A stretch of 64,000 nucleotides of DNA from Maribacter sp. (GCA_011050675.1 DRFI01000018.1:62001-126000), one strand, 5' to 3'. Counted from the stretch's first letter, positions 36,889 through 45,769 are shown. Numbers and translations are program-made. The notes: generated by a model from the sequence alone, not told the origin.

Positions 36889-39282
36889 ATGAATTTATTA
36901 AAAAAAATAGGAGCTATCCTGTTGGTTGTTGTTACGCTCCTGATAATTATTGTTGGAGTAATTGCATATATTTTAAAGCCAGATTACTCTGGCGACAAGG
37001 AATTGGCTAATCTTCAGCAAGAAGTTAAAGTCTATTACGATGACTACGGTATTCCTCATATTTATGGAGAAAATGAAAAGGATGCATTTAGAACATTAGG
37101 CTATGTTCATGCTCAAGATCGTTTATGGCAAATGGAGTTACTTCGCCGTATTGCAAGTGGCGGACTTTCGGAAGTTTTTGGAGCCGATTTAATAGGAACA
37201 GATAAATTCTTTTTGTCCTTGGGTATTGCAGATGCTTCAAAATTAACTGCTGCCAGTGTAGCTGAAAATGATGAAGGTGTTGTTTTGGCAAAGGCATATT
37301 TAGACGGCATTAATCAATTTATTAAAGAAGGACCTACACCCGTAGAATTCCACCTTACCGGAATTGAGAAAAAAGCTTTTATTCTAGAAGATGTTTATAA
37401 TACTATTGGTTACATGGCATTTAGTTTTGCTATGGCACACAAAACAGACCCATTACTTACTACTATAAATTCGAAATTGGGTCCCAATTATTTAAACGAT
37501 TTACATGTAGGGTCTACCGTAGATACAGAGTGGATTAAAAATTATAACCCTACCAGTTCAGATTCCATACAAAACAATCTTACTGCAGCGGTCAACAAAG
37601 CTTTGGGTGTTTTAGATATTCCTTTATTTGAAGGTAGTAATAGCTGGGTAATAGCACCGGAAAAAACAAAAAATGGTAAAGTCATTTTTGCCAATGATCC
37701 TCATATCGGGTTTGCACAACCATCAGTATGGTATGAAGCTCATATTGAGACTCCTACCTATTCAAAGTATGGCTATCATATTGCAGGTATTCCTTTTCCT
37801 CTTTTAGGGCATAATAGAAAATTGGCTTATGGTATTACAATGTTTGAGAATGATGATGTTGATTTTTATTATGAACAAAACAATCCTGATAATGAAAATC
37901 AGTATTTAACGGAAAACGGTTATGTGGATTATGAAATAGTAAATAAGAGTATAAAAGTAAAAGACTCTTCTGAGATTCAGTTTTCTTATAAAAAATCAGT
38001 ACACGGACCAGTATTAAACGGTATTGCAGATCAGGTAAAAGGAGATAGACCAATTGCAATGTCATGGGTATATACCCAAATGGAAAATAAAGTGATAGAT
38101 GCAATTTATGGTTTAAGTCATTCTAACAACCTTAAGGAGTTTAAAACTGCTTTGCCAAAAATACATGCGCCTGGTTTAAATATAATGTACGGTGATGAGG
38201 AAGGTAATGTAGCTTGGTTTGCTACTGCACAACTCTATAAAATTCCAGACTCTGTAAATACCAAAATGATTTTTGAAGTTGGAGAAGGACTCCCTCTAGA
38301 TAAAGAACTACTTGATTTTAATGTAAATCCACAAGCTATTAATCCTCCAAGTAATTATGTGTATTCTGCTAATAATCAACCAGATTCTATTGCCGGTATG
38401 CTATACCCAGGGTATTATTTACCAGAAAACAGGGGTAAGAGAATAGTAGAGTTGTTGGAGCCTAAAAATGATTGGGATATTACTTCTGCAAGTGAAATGA
38501 TTACAGATGTTATTTCAGCTGTGGAACCGGAAATTGTAACCAATCTTTCTAAGTTTTTAGATGTTTCTTTATTGAGTGAAAACGGATTAAAGGCTATAGA
38601 TAGTTTAAAAATGTGGACAGGAGGTTATGAACTTTCTTCTATAGAAGCCACAATTTACAATCGATGGATTTATTATTTTTTAGAAAATACTTTTGAAGAT
38701 GAATTGGGTAATGAGCTGTTTAATCAATTTTTAAGCACTCATTTTATGAAAAGACTTATTGCTCCATTATCTAAGGATGAAGATTCTGTATGGTGGGATG
38801 ATATATCAACTATTGATGTAAATGAATCCATGATTGATATAGTAAATATATCTTTTATGGAGGCAGTAGCTTCTTTAGAAAAAGATTTTGGTAATAATTT
38901 AGATTATTGGCGATGGGAGAGGGTGCATACCATTGAACATGGTCATCCTATAGGGCAGATAGCAGCGTTGCGCTCTTTTTTTAATGTAGGCCCTTACCCA
39001 GTGAATGGTACTAGAGAGGTGATTAATAATTTGGCATTCTCGTATGACGACAGCGGATTTTATAAAACAACTTCAGGACCTTCAACCAGAAGAATTATAG
39101 ATTTCTCTGATGTAGAGAATAGTATTAGCATACTGCCTACGGGGCAATCTGGTAATCCTTTTAGTAAGCATTATAGAGATCAAGCAGAAATGTACGTTAA
39201 CGGAGAGTTTCGTAAAATGATGATGAATAAGGCTGAAATTCAGAAGAGTAAAGAAATCCTTACTTTTAAGCCAAAGGATTAA
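36889..39282 (+). CDS. Penicillin acylase family (Ntn) amidohydrolase
   Basis: 797 residues with an N-terminal hydrophobic anchor (about 5-30). The pro-enzyme layout is an alpha chain with YGENEKDAFRTLGYVHAQDRLWQMEL, then the autocleavage site before Ser250 in EGSNSW, the N-terminal nucleophile of the beta chain, and the oxyanion region HIAGIPFPLLGHN. Such enzymes hydrolyse amide bonds of acylated compounds, including acyl-homoserine lactones or aromatic amides. The substrate here is unknown. It is periplasmic. The comM stop-to-start distance downstream is 2 bases, suggesting co-transcription with an unrelated function. Confidence 0.92.
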   Translation: MNLLKKIGAILLVVVTLLIIIVGVIAYILKPDYSGDKELANLQQEVKVYYDDYGIPHIYGENEKDAFRTLGYVHAQDRLWQMELLRRIASGGLSEVFGADLIGTDKFFLSLGIADASKLTAASVAENDEGVVLAKAYLDGINQFIKEGPTPVEFHLTGIEKKAFILEDVYNTIGYMAFSFAMAHKTDPLLTTINSKLGPNYLNDLHVGSTVDTEWIKNYNPTSSDSIQNNLTAAVNKALGVLDIPLFEGSNSWVIAPEKTKNGKVIFANDPHIGFAQPSVWYEAHIETPTYSKYGYHIAGIPFPLLGHNRKLAYGITMFENDDVDFYYEQNNPDNENQYLTENGYVDYEIVNKSIKVKDSSEIQFSYKKSVHGPVLNGIADQVKGDRPIAMSWVYTQMENKVIDAIYGLSHSNNLKEFKTALPKIHAPGLNIMYGDEEGNVAWFATAQLYKIPDSVNTKMIFEVGEGLPLDKELLDFNVNPQAINPPSNYVYSANNQPDSIAGMLYPGYYLPENRGKRIVELLEPKNDWDITSASEMITDVISAVEPEIVTNLSKFLDVSLLSENGLKAIDSLKMWTGGYELSSIEATIYNRWIYYFLENTFEDELGNELFNQFLSTHFMKRLIAPLSKDEDSVWWDDISTIDVNESMIDIVNISFMEAVASLEKDFGNNLDYWRWERVHTIEHGHPIGQIAALRSFFNVGPYPVNGTREVINNLAFSYDDSGFYKTTSGPSTRRIIDFSDVENSISILPTGQSGNPFSKHYRDQAEMYVNGEFRKMMMNKAEIQKSKEILTFKPKD

Positions 39283-39284
39283 AA

Positions 39285-40820
39285 ATGCTTACAAAAGTTT
39301 ACGGGAGTGCAGTATTTGGCGTAGAAGCCACAACAATAATTGTAGAAGTAAATATTGACAAGGGAATTGGCTATCATTTAGTAGGGCTTCCCGATAATGC
39401 AATTAAAGAAAGTAATTATAGAATAGCAGCTGCACTTCAGAATAACGGCTATAAAATTCCGGGAAAGAAAATAACCATTAACATGGCACCTGCAGATCTT
39501 CGTAAAGAAGGTTCTGCTTATGATCTTACACTAGCTATTGGAATTTTAGCGGCGTCAAACCAAATTAAATCTGAAAATATAGAGAAGTACATCATCATGG
39601 GCGAGTTGTCATTAGATGGTAGTCTTCAACCGATAAAAGGAGCACTGCCCATAGCAATAAAAGCACAAGAGGAAGGATTTACAGGTTTTATGTTGCCAAC
39701 TGCAAATGCTAAAGAAGCAGCTATCGTAGGAGATTTAAAAGTATACGGAATTGATAATATTAAGCAAGTCTTAGATTTTTTTGATAAAGATATTCCGCTA
39801 GAGCAAACTATAATAGATACAAGAGAAGAATTTTATAAAAACTTAGATTTTCCTGAATTTGATTTCTCTGATGTAAAAGGTCAGGAAAGTATAAAACGTT
39901 GTATGGAAATTGCCGCAGCGGGCGGTCATAATATAATTTTGATTGGTCCGCCAGGTGCTGGTAAGACTATGTTAGCGAAAAGATTACCTTCTATATTGCC
40001 TCCAATGACTTTGCATGAAGCTTTAGAAACGACTAAAATTCATAGCGTTGTCGGTAAGGTTAAGAATATGGGATTAATGAGTCAAAGACCGTTTAGAAGT
40101 CCTCATCATACAATTTCGGACGTGGCCTTAGTTGGAGGTGGTGCGTATCCGCAACCTGGTGAAATTTCACTCTCTCATAACGGAGTTTTGTTCTTAGATG
40201 AGTTGCCAGAATTTAAACGGGGTGTTTTGGAAGTAATGCGACAGCCTTTAGAGGATAGGGAAGTAACTATTTCTCGTGCACGCTTTACGGTAACTTACCC
40301 TAGTAGTTTTATGCTAGTAGCTAGCATGAACCCTAGTCCGGGTGGTTATTTTAATGACCCAGATGCACCGGTAACTTCATCACCAGCAGAGATGCAACGA
40401 TACTTAAGTAAAATTTCAGGTCCGTTATTAGACCGTATCGATATTCATATTGAGGTTACTCCGGTTCCATTCGAAAAACTATCCGAAGAACGAAAAGGAG
40501 AGGGGAGTGTTGAAATTAGAAAGCGTGTTACAGCAGGAAGAGAATTACAAACAGCTAGATTCGAGGGATTGGAAAATGTACATTACAATGCTCAAATGAA
40601 TACAAAACAGATTCGTGCGCATTGCAAATTAGATGATCAGTCTAAAGCGTTATTGAAAAATGCGATGGAGCGTTTAAATCTTTCAGCCAGGGCATATGAC
40701 AGAATATTGAAGGTAGCAAGAACTATTGCTGATTTAGCCGGTGAGCTGGAATTGAATGGAGATCATATTTCAGAAGCCATTCAATACCGTTCACTGGATA
40801 GAGAGGGTTGGTTGGGGTAA
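39285..40820 (+). CDS. ComM/YifB-family AAA+ ATPase (Mg chelatase-like)
   Basis: 511 residues with the N-terminal Lon-protease-like fold (about 1-165, starting YGSAVFGVEA) and an AAA+ domain with Walker A GPPGAGKT (Lys227), Walker B VLFLDELPEF, and SMNPSPGG. The C-terminal magnesium chelatase-like part ends in YRSLDREGW. In naturally competent bacteria ComM is a branch-migration helicase that aids integration of incoming DNA. The family is widespread in other bacteria as YifB. It starts 2 bases after the penicillin acylase gene. Confidence 0.93.
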   Translation: MLTKVYGSAVFGVEATTIIVEVNIDKGIGYHLVGLPDNAIKESNYRIAAALQNNGYKIPGKKITINMAPADLRKEGSAYDLTLAIGILAASNQIKSENIEKYIIMGELSLDGSLQPIKGALPIAIKAQEEGFTGFMLPTANAKEAAIVGDLKVYGIDNIKQVLDFFDKDIPLEQTIIDTREEFYKNLDFPEFDFSDVKGQESIKRCMEIAAAGGHNIILIGPPGAGKTMLAKRLPSILPPMTLHEALETTKIHSVVGKVKNMGLMSQRPFRSPHHTISDVALVGGGAYPQPGEISLSHNGVLFLDELPEFKRGVLEVMRQPLEDREVTISRARFTVTYPSSFMLVASMNPSPGGYFNDPDAPVTSSPAEMQRYLSKISGPLLDRIDIHIEVTPVPFEKLSEERKGEGSVEIRKRVTAGRELQTARFEGLENVHYNAQMNTKQIRAHCKLDDQSKALLKNAMERLNLSARAYDRILKVARTIADLAGELELNGDHISEAIQYRSLDREGWLG

Positions 40821-40846
40821 AATTTTCTGTCATGTTGGGGTTTTAC

Positions 40847-41410
40847 TTAAGAATAAAGCTCCTCATTATTAGTATCGTCTTCTTTACTTTTTGGTGCGGT
40901 AAAAATATCTTTAAGTATGTAACTGGTTACGATCGTTAGACCAAGTGTTAAAGTAGGAATTGAATATGCCCAACTTAACAAATGCATAAGACCACCACAA
41001 ATAAGGGTTATCACACCAATCACCATTACAAAGTTCCAAATTATTTCAGTAGTGCTATTTTTTATATCTCCGTCTTTAGACATGAAATATGACGTTCCTT
41101 CCATTGCAAACCATGCAATAAAAGTAAATGCAGTTCCTATTTGAAAAAATAAGGTATGGGTAAAATCTAAAATAGTTAATAGTCCATTGGTTGTCCAGAA
41201 AAGCACCAATGCCATTTTTATTAAATCGACGGTCTTTTTCTCTTCTTTTCTCGAAAAACGCATTGCATATAATACAAGTATTGCAGCAAAGGAGATGAAA
41301 ATTATTCCTTCAGAATAAGACCAATGAAGTATTCGCATAAGCAATCCGATCAAAAGGGTGGCTATTGCTGCCCTAATCGGATTTCTAAATGCTTTTTTAG
41401 AATTTTCCAT
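40847..41410 (-). CDS. Uncharacterised membrane protein with duplicated helix motif
   Basis: 187 residues with five or six hydrophobic segments and a short charged C-terminal tail. I do not recognise a named family. A motif recurs: GLLMRILHWSY near residue 21 and GGLMHLLSWAY near residue 140, suggesting an internal duplication. The helix motif ILHW resembles the membrane part of gliding-motility GldL, but the length and remainder do not match. It is transcribed with the nuclease-like gene at 41421 (10-base gap) and converges on comM. Hypothetical. Confidence 0.6.
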   Translation of the reverse strand: MENSKKAFRNPIRAAIATLLIGLLMRILHWSYSEGIIFISFAAILVLYAMRFSRKEEKKTVDLIKMALVLFWTTNGLLTILDFTHTLFFQIGTAFTFIAWFAMEGTSYFMSKDGDIKNSTTEIIWNFVMVIGVITLICGGLMHLLSWAYSIPTLTLGLTIVTSYILKDIFTAPKSKEDDTNNEELYS

Positions 41411-41420
41411 ATCTGGTTTA

Positions 41421-41867
41421 TTAGTTTATTACTTTAATATTGGCTTTTAGACCTTCCATGATACCTATAATATTATTTACGGTTTCATTTAAATAATATC
41501 GTACTACAATATGTGGAATACGAATGGTTGTAAAACCATTTTTAAAAGAGTGCATTGCTTCTTCTAAGTTATTGATGGCTTCATGCTCTGTAAGTTTATC
41601 ATACGCAGAGTCAATTTCAATATTTAGTTTTACACGAGAGATGGCTATATCTATTGATTTTTTACCATCCCACCATTCTAGCATCGAGTTAACACCTGCT
41701 TCCTTAAGAGCATAATAAAGCTGTATAGCTTCTAAAGGGGTGTTATGTTTATTAATTAATAACTCAATACGTTCATGGTGTTTCATGCAAAGCTCAACGC
41801 CTGCACTATCCATTGCATTTTTGTGGTCTAAGTAACCGAGTTCTTTCTTACATTCTAAACAAATCAT
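41421..41867 (-). CDS. Small protein: N-terminal zinc knuckle plus possible PD-(D/E)xK nuclease-like domain
   Basis: 148 residues. Cys3-x2-Cys6 and Cys27-x2-His30/His31 could bind one zinc. The second half contains SIDIAISRVKLNIEID, with Asp73, Glu84 and Asp86, followed by a helix and GFTTIRIPHIVV. That arrangement is like the DUF559/Vsr-type PD-(D/E)xK fold, in which a strand ending in E-x-D is followed by a helix and a strand ending in R. The assignment is by eye only. It is followed by an uncharacterised membrane protein gene. If real, it would be a small DNA-binding nuclease or an inactive relative. Confidence 0.55.
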   Translation of the reverse strand: MICLECKKELGYLDHKNAMDSAGVELCMKHHERIELLINKHNTPLEAIQLYYALKEAGVNSMLEWWDGKKSIDIAISRVKLNIEIDSAYDKLTEHEAINNLEEAMHSFKNGFTTIRIPHIVVRYYLNETVNNIIGIMEGLKANIKVIN

Positions 41868-42081
41868 TAATAGGTTAAGTTTAAGGTTTGGGGATAGCTA
41901 TAACCCAGTTATTTTTGGATTAGTATGTAACCTCGATGAATGACCTCCAAGTTTTAGACGAACTGCATTTTATTAGATTAACGGCATTTTGAAATGTTAA
42001 AATTGTGGTGAAAATGATTCTGAGTATGGTGAGCAAATTCATATTTACCAATTATATTTACAAGAATGATAATTTTACTAG

Positions 42082-43275
42082 ATGTTTAAGAAATTAGGTC
42101 CGGGTGTTCTTGTAGCTGCAGCGTTTATTGGTCCCGGTACAGTTACTGCTTGTACCTTAGCAGGGGTTAATTTCGGCTTTAGTTTGCTATGGGCCATGTT
42201 GTTATCGATTATAGCAACCTATATTCTTCAAGAAATGTCTGCAAGATTGGGTATTGTAACACAGAAAGGTTTAGCAGATGTTATTAAACAAGAGCTGCAT
42301 AATCCATGGTTGCGCAATAGTGTAATAGTATTGATTTTCTCTGCCATAATAATTGGTAATGCGTCTTATGAAGCAGGCAATATAGGTGGGGCTACTCTTG
42401 GTATGGAAGCTTTATTTGGAATGGAGTATAGTAAACTTTATCCTTTTATGTTAGGTGGTTTAGCTTTCATATTATTATATCTAGGGAGTTATAAGGCATT
42501 AGAGAAGGTGTTTATAGTTCTTGTTTTAATTATGAGTTTATCTTTTGTGATGACAGCGATTCTGACCAAGCCTAATATGTGGGAGTTGATAAAAGGATTA
42601 ATAGTTCCGACAATTCCAGAAAAAGGGATTCTAACAATAATAGCTTTAGTAGGTACAACGGTTGTACCTTACAATCTCTTTTTACATGCCGCTTTAGTAA
42701 GTGAGAAATGGAAATCGAAAGATGATTTAAAACTAGCAAAGCGCGATACTTTGGTATCTATAATTTTAGGCGGACTCGTTTCTATAAGTATTATTATATC
42801 TGCTGCAGCCATAAATTCAACAGAAGTAAATAATGTAATGGATATGGCCAAAGCCTTAGAGCCTTTGTATGGTTCAGCTGCTTTATATTTTTTGGGAATA
42901 GGAATGTTTGCCGCTGGTATTACTTCTGCAATAACGGCACCATTGGCTGCCGCTTATGTTGCAAATAGCTGTTTTGGTTGGAAAGCTGGATTTAAAGATG
43001 CAAAATTTAGATCTATCTGGATGATGATTCTGGCATTGGGTGTATTCTTTTTATCCTTCGGTATAAAACCAATTGAGATTATAAAATTTGCTCAGATAAC
43101 CAATGGGTTGTTGCTGCCTATTATCGCAGTCTTTCTTTTGTGGGTTGTTAATAGAACTAATGTCATGGGGAAATATAAAAATAATATGATGCAGAATGTT
43201 TTTGGCATAGTCATTATTCTATTGTCTGTATTATTAGGTGCTAAAAGTATTTTAACTGTATTAGGTGTTTTATAA
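42082..43275 (+). CDS. NRAMP-fold transporter with altered metal-site motifs, linked to 5-oxoprolinase genes
   Basis: 397 residues, about eleven membrane helices, recognisably of the NRAMP family. The first helix has GPGT where metal-transporting NRAMPs have DPGN. The sixth has VPYNLFLHA where they have MPH. The Asp, Asn and Met that bind manganese or iron are therefore all missing. The next gene, pxpA, starts directly after the stop codon (TAA then ATG), so the product is probably tied to 5-oxoproline metabolism, as with the NRAMP-like YcsG next to YcsF in Bacillus. It could import 5-oxoproline or another amino-acid-like substrate. Fold sure, substrate inferred. Confidence 0.82.
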   Translation: MFKKLGPGVLVAAAFIGPGTVTACTLAGVNFGFSLLWAMLLSIIATYILQEMSARLGIVTQKGLADVIKQELHNPWLRNSVIVLIFSAIIIGNASYEAGNIGGATLGMEALFGMEYSKLYPFMLGGLAFILLYLGSYKALEKVFIVLVLIMSLSFVMTAILTKPNMWELIKGLIVPTIPEKGILTIIALVGTTVVPYNLFLHAALVSEKWKSKDDLKLAKRDTLVSIILGGLVSISIIISAAAINSTEVNNVMDMAKALEPLYGSAALYFLGIGMFAAGITSAITAPLAAAYVANSCFGWKAGFKDAKFRSIWMMILALGVFFLSFGIKPIEIIKFAQITNGLLLPIIAVFLLWVVNRTNVMGKYKNNMMQNVFGIVIILLSVLLGAKSILTVLGVL

Positions 43276-44019
43276 ATGACGAAGAGAATTATTGATATTA
43301 ATTGTGATGTAGGTGAGGGCGTAGGAAATGAACAAGAATTATTTCCTATGATCAGTTCTTGTAATATTGCTTGTGGTGGTCATGCAGGTTCTAAAGAAAC
43401 AATTAGACATTGTTTAGAATTGGCTAAACAATTTAATGTCAAAGTAGGTGCGCATCCTTCATACCCAGATAAGGAGAATTTTGGTCGTATTTCCGTAATT
43501 ATGTCTAATGATGATTTAATTAAGAGTATAGAGTCACAAATGCAACTGTTTGAATCTACAAGGGAACATGTGGATATAAAACTGCATCATATTAAACCAC
43601 ATGGCGCACTCTATAACGACATTGCTAAAAATGAAACCCTAGCAGGAACTTTTCTAAAGGGAATTCAGGCTTTTAAAAGAGATACGGTGTTGTATGTTCC
43701 CTTTGGTAGTGCAATTCATAAATTGGCGATTAAAAATGGATTTACCGTACTTGCGGAGGCTTTTGCAGATAGAAATTATAATAACGATTTAAGTTTGGTG
43801 TCCAGGAACGAGAGTAATGCCTTAATTACTAAGGGTGAAGAGGTTTTGACTCATTTACTACTTATGTATAACGAAAAGGTAGTGAAAACAATTACCGGAG
43901 ATATAATTGATATGGATGCAAATACCTTTTGTATTCACGGAGATACTCCGTCAGCATTGCAAATTTTAACGTATATTACAGTTCATTTACCTGAACATAA
44001 TCTACAACTAAAATCGTGA
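43276..44019 (+). CDS. pxpA: 5-oxoprolinase subunit PxpA (LamB/YcsF family)
   Basis: 247 residues of the LamB/YcsF family. It begins RIIDINCDVGEG, continues with SCNIACGGHAGS and VGAHPSYPDKENFGR, and has KPHGALYND near residue 110, the conserved metal/active-site motifs. With PxpB and PxpC it opens 5-oxoproline to glutamate using ATP, removing a damage product of glutamine and glutamate. The start is immediate after the transporter stop. The following gene overlaps by 4 bases. Confidence 0.93.
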   Translation: MTKRIIDINCDVGEGVGNEQELFPMISSCNIACGGHAGSKETIRHCLELAKQFNVKVGAHPSYPDKENFGRISVIMSNDDLIKSIESQMQLFESTREHVDIKLHHIKPHGALYNDIAKNETLAGTFLKGIQAFKRDTVLYVPFGSAIHKLAIKNGFTVLAEAFADRNYNNDLSLVSRNESNALITKGEEVLTHLLLMYNEKVVKTITGDIIDMDANTFCIHGDTPSALQILTYITVHLPEHNLQLKS

Positions 44020-44753
44020 GCTCCCCTAAAATTCATATAAAATCATTTGGAGTACATTCCGTCTTAATTGAATGGCCAAACGAGGTAAGTGAGCATATTC
44101 TTGAGAAAATATTACATTTTGAAACTTTTCTAAAGAATGAGTTGTTGACAAACCAAGAATGGGAGATGGTACCGTCATATAATTCGCTCTTATTAATAAA
44201 TAGGACAGCACAAATTGATTTTCCAATAATATCCAAGGATATTATTGCTTGGTATGCACAATTAGGAGAGTCAACAAAGCCTAATAGATATTTATGGAGA
44301 TTACCTATTAATTATGATTTAGAATACGGTTTGGATATTGAAGAGGTAGCTAGTAAGCTTAATAAGACGATAGAAGAAATTATAGCCATGCATACGGGCT
44401 CAACTTATACCGTTTATGGAATTGGATTTTTACCTGGTTTTATGTATTTAGGTGGCATTGATAAAAAATTAGAAGTGCCTAGAAAAGCGACTCCTAGACC
44501 AAAAGTTATTAAGGGTGCCGTTGGTATTGCAGGTAAGCAGGCAGGTATCTATCCACAAGAATCTCCTGGCGGATGGAATATTATAGGAAACTGTTCCGTG
44601 CCAATTTTTGATGCTACTAAAGAGAATCCATGTTTTGTAAGTGTTGGCGATAAAATTGAATTTTACCAAATATCAAGGGCAGAGCATAATTTACATAAGA
44701 TAGAGGCTGAAGTCGGGATTTATAAACCTGAAAAAATTAAGATAAATGCTTAA
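44016..44753 (+). CDS. pxpB: 5-oxoprolinase subunit PxpB (KipI-like)
   Basis: 245 residues of the allophanate-hydrolase subunit 1/KipI family. Hallmarks are the YTVYGIGFLPGFMYLGG segment, VPRKATPRPKVIKGAVGIAGKQAGIYP and SPGGWNIIG. It forms a heteromer with PxpC and acts with PxpA in ATP-dependent 5-oxoproline cleavage. The GTG start overlaps the PxpA stop as GTGA. It is longer by about 20 residues at the N-terminus than I would expect; the first 10-15 residues could be dispensable. The next start overlaps by 8 bases, so pxpABC is translationally coupled. Confidence 0.93.
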   Translation: MSSPKIHIKSFGVHSVLIEWPNEVSEHILEKILHFETFLKNELLTNQEWEMVPSYNSLLLINRTAQIDFPIISKDIIAWYAQLGESTKPNRYLWRLPINYDLEYGLDIEEVASKLNKTIEEIIAMHTGSTYTVYGIGFLPGFMYLGGIDKKLEVPRKATPRPKVIKGAVGIAGKQAGIYPQESPGGWNIIGNCSVPIFDATKENPCFVSVGDKIEFYQISRAEHNLHKIEAEVGIYKPEKIKINA

Positions 44754-45585
44754 AGTTCTAAAAGCAGGTTTTTATACCACTGTGCAAGATGCAGGCAGGT
44801 TTCATTATAGAAATAAAGGAGTGCCAATTTCAGGTGTTATGGACGAAATGTCTGTATTTAAAGTAAATTCTTTACTAGAAAACGAATCGGCAGCAGCGGT
44901 ACTAGAAATTACGATGACCGGACCGACCCTCATTTTTGAAGAAGAAACATATATGGCACTTGGAGGTGCAGAAATGTCTGCGACGCTAAATAATTTACCA
45001 ATTCAGAATTATAAGGTGTATCAAATTGAAGTAGGCGATATACTATCCTTTGGTCGATTAGAAAAAGGTTTTCGTTCTTATTTAGGTGTTAAAGAAGGTT
45101 TTACTACAAAAGAGGTGTTAGGTAGCAAATCTTTTTATAGGCCAATTACAAAAGTGAATAGGTTGATGGATAATGATGTTGTTCCTTATTCCGCACAAAA
45201 CTTATTTCAACCTAAAATATCTGAGATAAAAGTCGCTTCTTTTTTAGATGATTCTATATTAGAAGTAAGTAAAGCGCCAGAATTTGATGTCTTAAACGAT
45301 AAACAATTGGAAGATATTTTCTCTAAAACCTTTACTGTAGCACATGAAAATAATAGAATGGCTTATCAGTTAACTGAAACTATAACAGAGCATTCTATTT
45401 CAATGCTTACCTCGGCAACTATACCCGGTACAGTACAACTTACACCTGCAGGTAAATTAATTATATTGATGAAAGATGGGCAAACTACAGGTGGCTATCC
45501 AAGAGCTGTTCAATTAACAGATAAGGCAATTTGTATTTTGGCGCAGAAAAGAGGTGGAGATACAATAAGTTTCAAATTAGTTTAA
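44746..45585 (+). CDS. pxpC: 5-oxoprolinase subunit PxpC (KipA-like, biotin-dependent carboxylase-like domain)
   Basis: 279 residues of the KipA/allophanate hydrolase subunit 2 family. The N-terminus FYTTVQDAGRFHYRNKGVPISGVMDE is diagnostic, and the C-terminal half contains QLTPAGKLIILMKDGQTTGGYPR. It pairs with PxpB. It closes the transporter-pxpABC operon. The next region is the ilv leader, whose promoter begins 21 bases after this stop, so no terminator for pxpC is visible before that promoter. Confidence 0.93.
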   Translation: MLKVLKAGFYTTVQDAGRFHYRNKGVPISGVMDEMSVFKVNSLLENESAAAVLEITMTGPTLIFEEETYMALGGAEMSATLNNLPIQNYKVYQIEVGDILSFGRLEKGFRSYLGVKEGFTTKEVLGSKSFYRPITKVNRLMDNDVVPYSAQNLFQPKISEIKVASFLDDSILEVSKAPEFDVLNDKQLEDIFSKTFTVAHENNRMAYQLTETITEHSISMLTSATIPGTVQLTPAGKLIILMKDGQTTGGYPRAVQLTDKAICILAQKRGGDTISFKLV

Positions 45586-45606
45586 TTTATTACTTTTTAA
45601 TTCGAT

Positions 45607-45638
45607 TTTGTTAAGGGGCTATTTATAACTTATTTTTT
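45607..45638 (+). promoter_or_regulatory. Predicted ilv operon promoter
   Basis: TTTG at 45607-45610 and TATTTTTT at 45631-45638, 20 bases apart, fit the TTG-N17-23-TAnnTTTG pattern with one mismatch at the last base. Transcription would start near 45645, about 9 bases before the leader-peptide start codon at 45654. The promoter therefore lies upstream of the attenuator. Confidence 0.55.
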
Positions 45639-45653
45639 CACTACTATTGTATT

Positions 45654-45710
45654 ATGAATTTAACGAATATTAATATTGAAGTAGTCATCGTCATTCCTGA
45701 ATGGAGATGA
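45654..45710 (+). CDS. ilv leader peptide (18 residues, Val/Ile-rich)
   Basis: An 18-codon frame reads MNLTNINIEVVIVIPEWR and stops at TGA 45708-45710. Seven of the residues are isoleucine or valine, including an uninterrupted Val-Val-Ile-Val-Ile run at codons 10-14 (45681-45695), and Leu and Thr also occur. It lies just after a predicted promoter and just before alternative RNA hairpins and a terminator, upstream of the ilvD-B-N-C-A genes. Its expected role is to sense charged tRNA-Ile and tRNA-Val: scarcity stalls the ribosome in the run and lets transcription continue. No Shine-Dalgarno site is obvious, as is usual here. Called from composition and position, not from homology. Confidence 0.8.
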   Translation: MNLTNINIEVVIVIPEWR

Positions 45711-45769
45711 TATAGCTTTTCAATATGTAGAAAAACCTGTATCAGAATTATTTGATACAGGTTTTTTTT
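45684..45769 (+). promoter_or_regulatory. Transcription attenuator of the ilv operon (1:2, 2:3 and 3:4 hairpins)
   Basis: Three mutually exclusive pairings can be drawn. 1:2: 45684-45689 and 45692-45695 pair with 45706-45711 and 45700-45703. 2:3 antiterminator: 45708-45715 pairs with 45737-45744 (one G-U), extended by 45717-45721 with 45730-45734. 3:4 terminator: 45732-45744 pairs with 45753-45765 over 13 bp, followed by Us to 45769. The leader stop codon lies in segment 2, so a ribosome that reaches it blocks 2:3 and lets the terminator form. A ribosome stalled in the Val/Ile run covers segment 1 and frees 2 for pairing with 3. All pairings were read by hand. Confidence 0.82.

Noticed and set aside
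40817..40849. A short inverted repeat (GTAAAA/TTTTAC) between comM and the convergent gene
   Set aside because: Six-base AT-rich arms and a large loop give no stable stem and no U-run; not called as a terminator.
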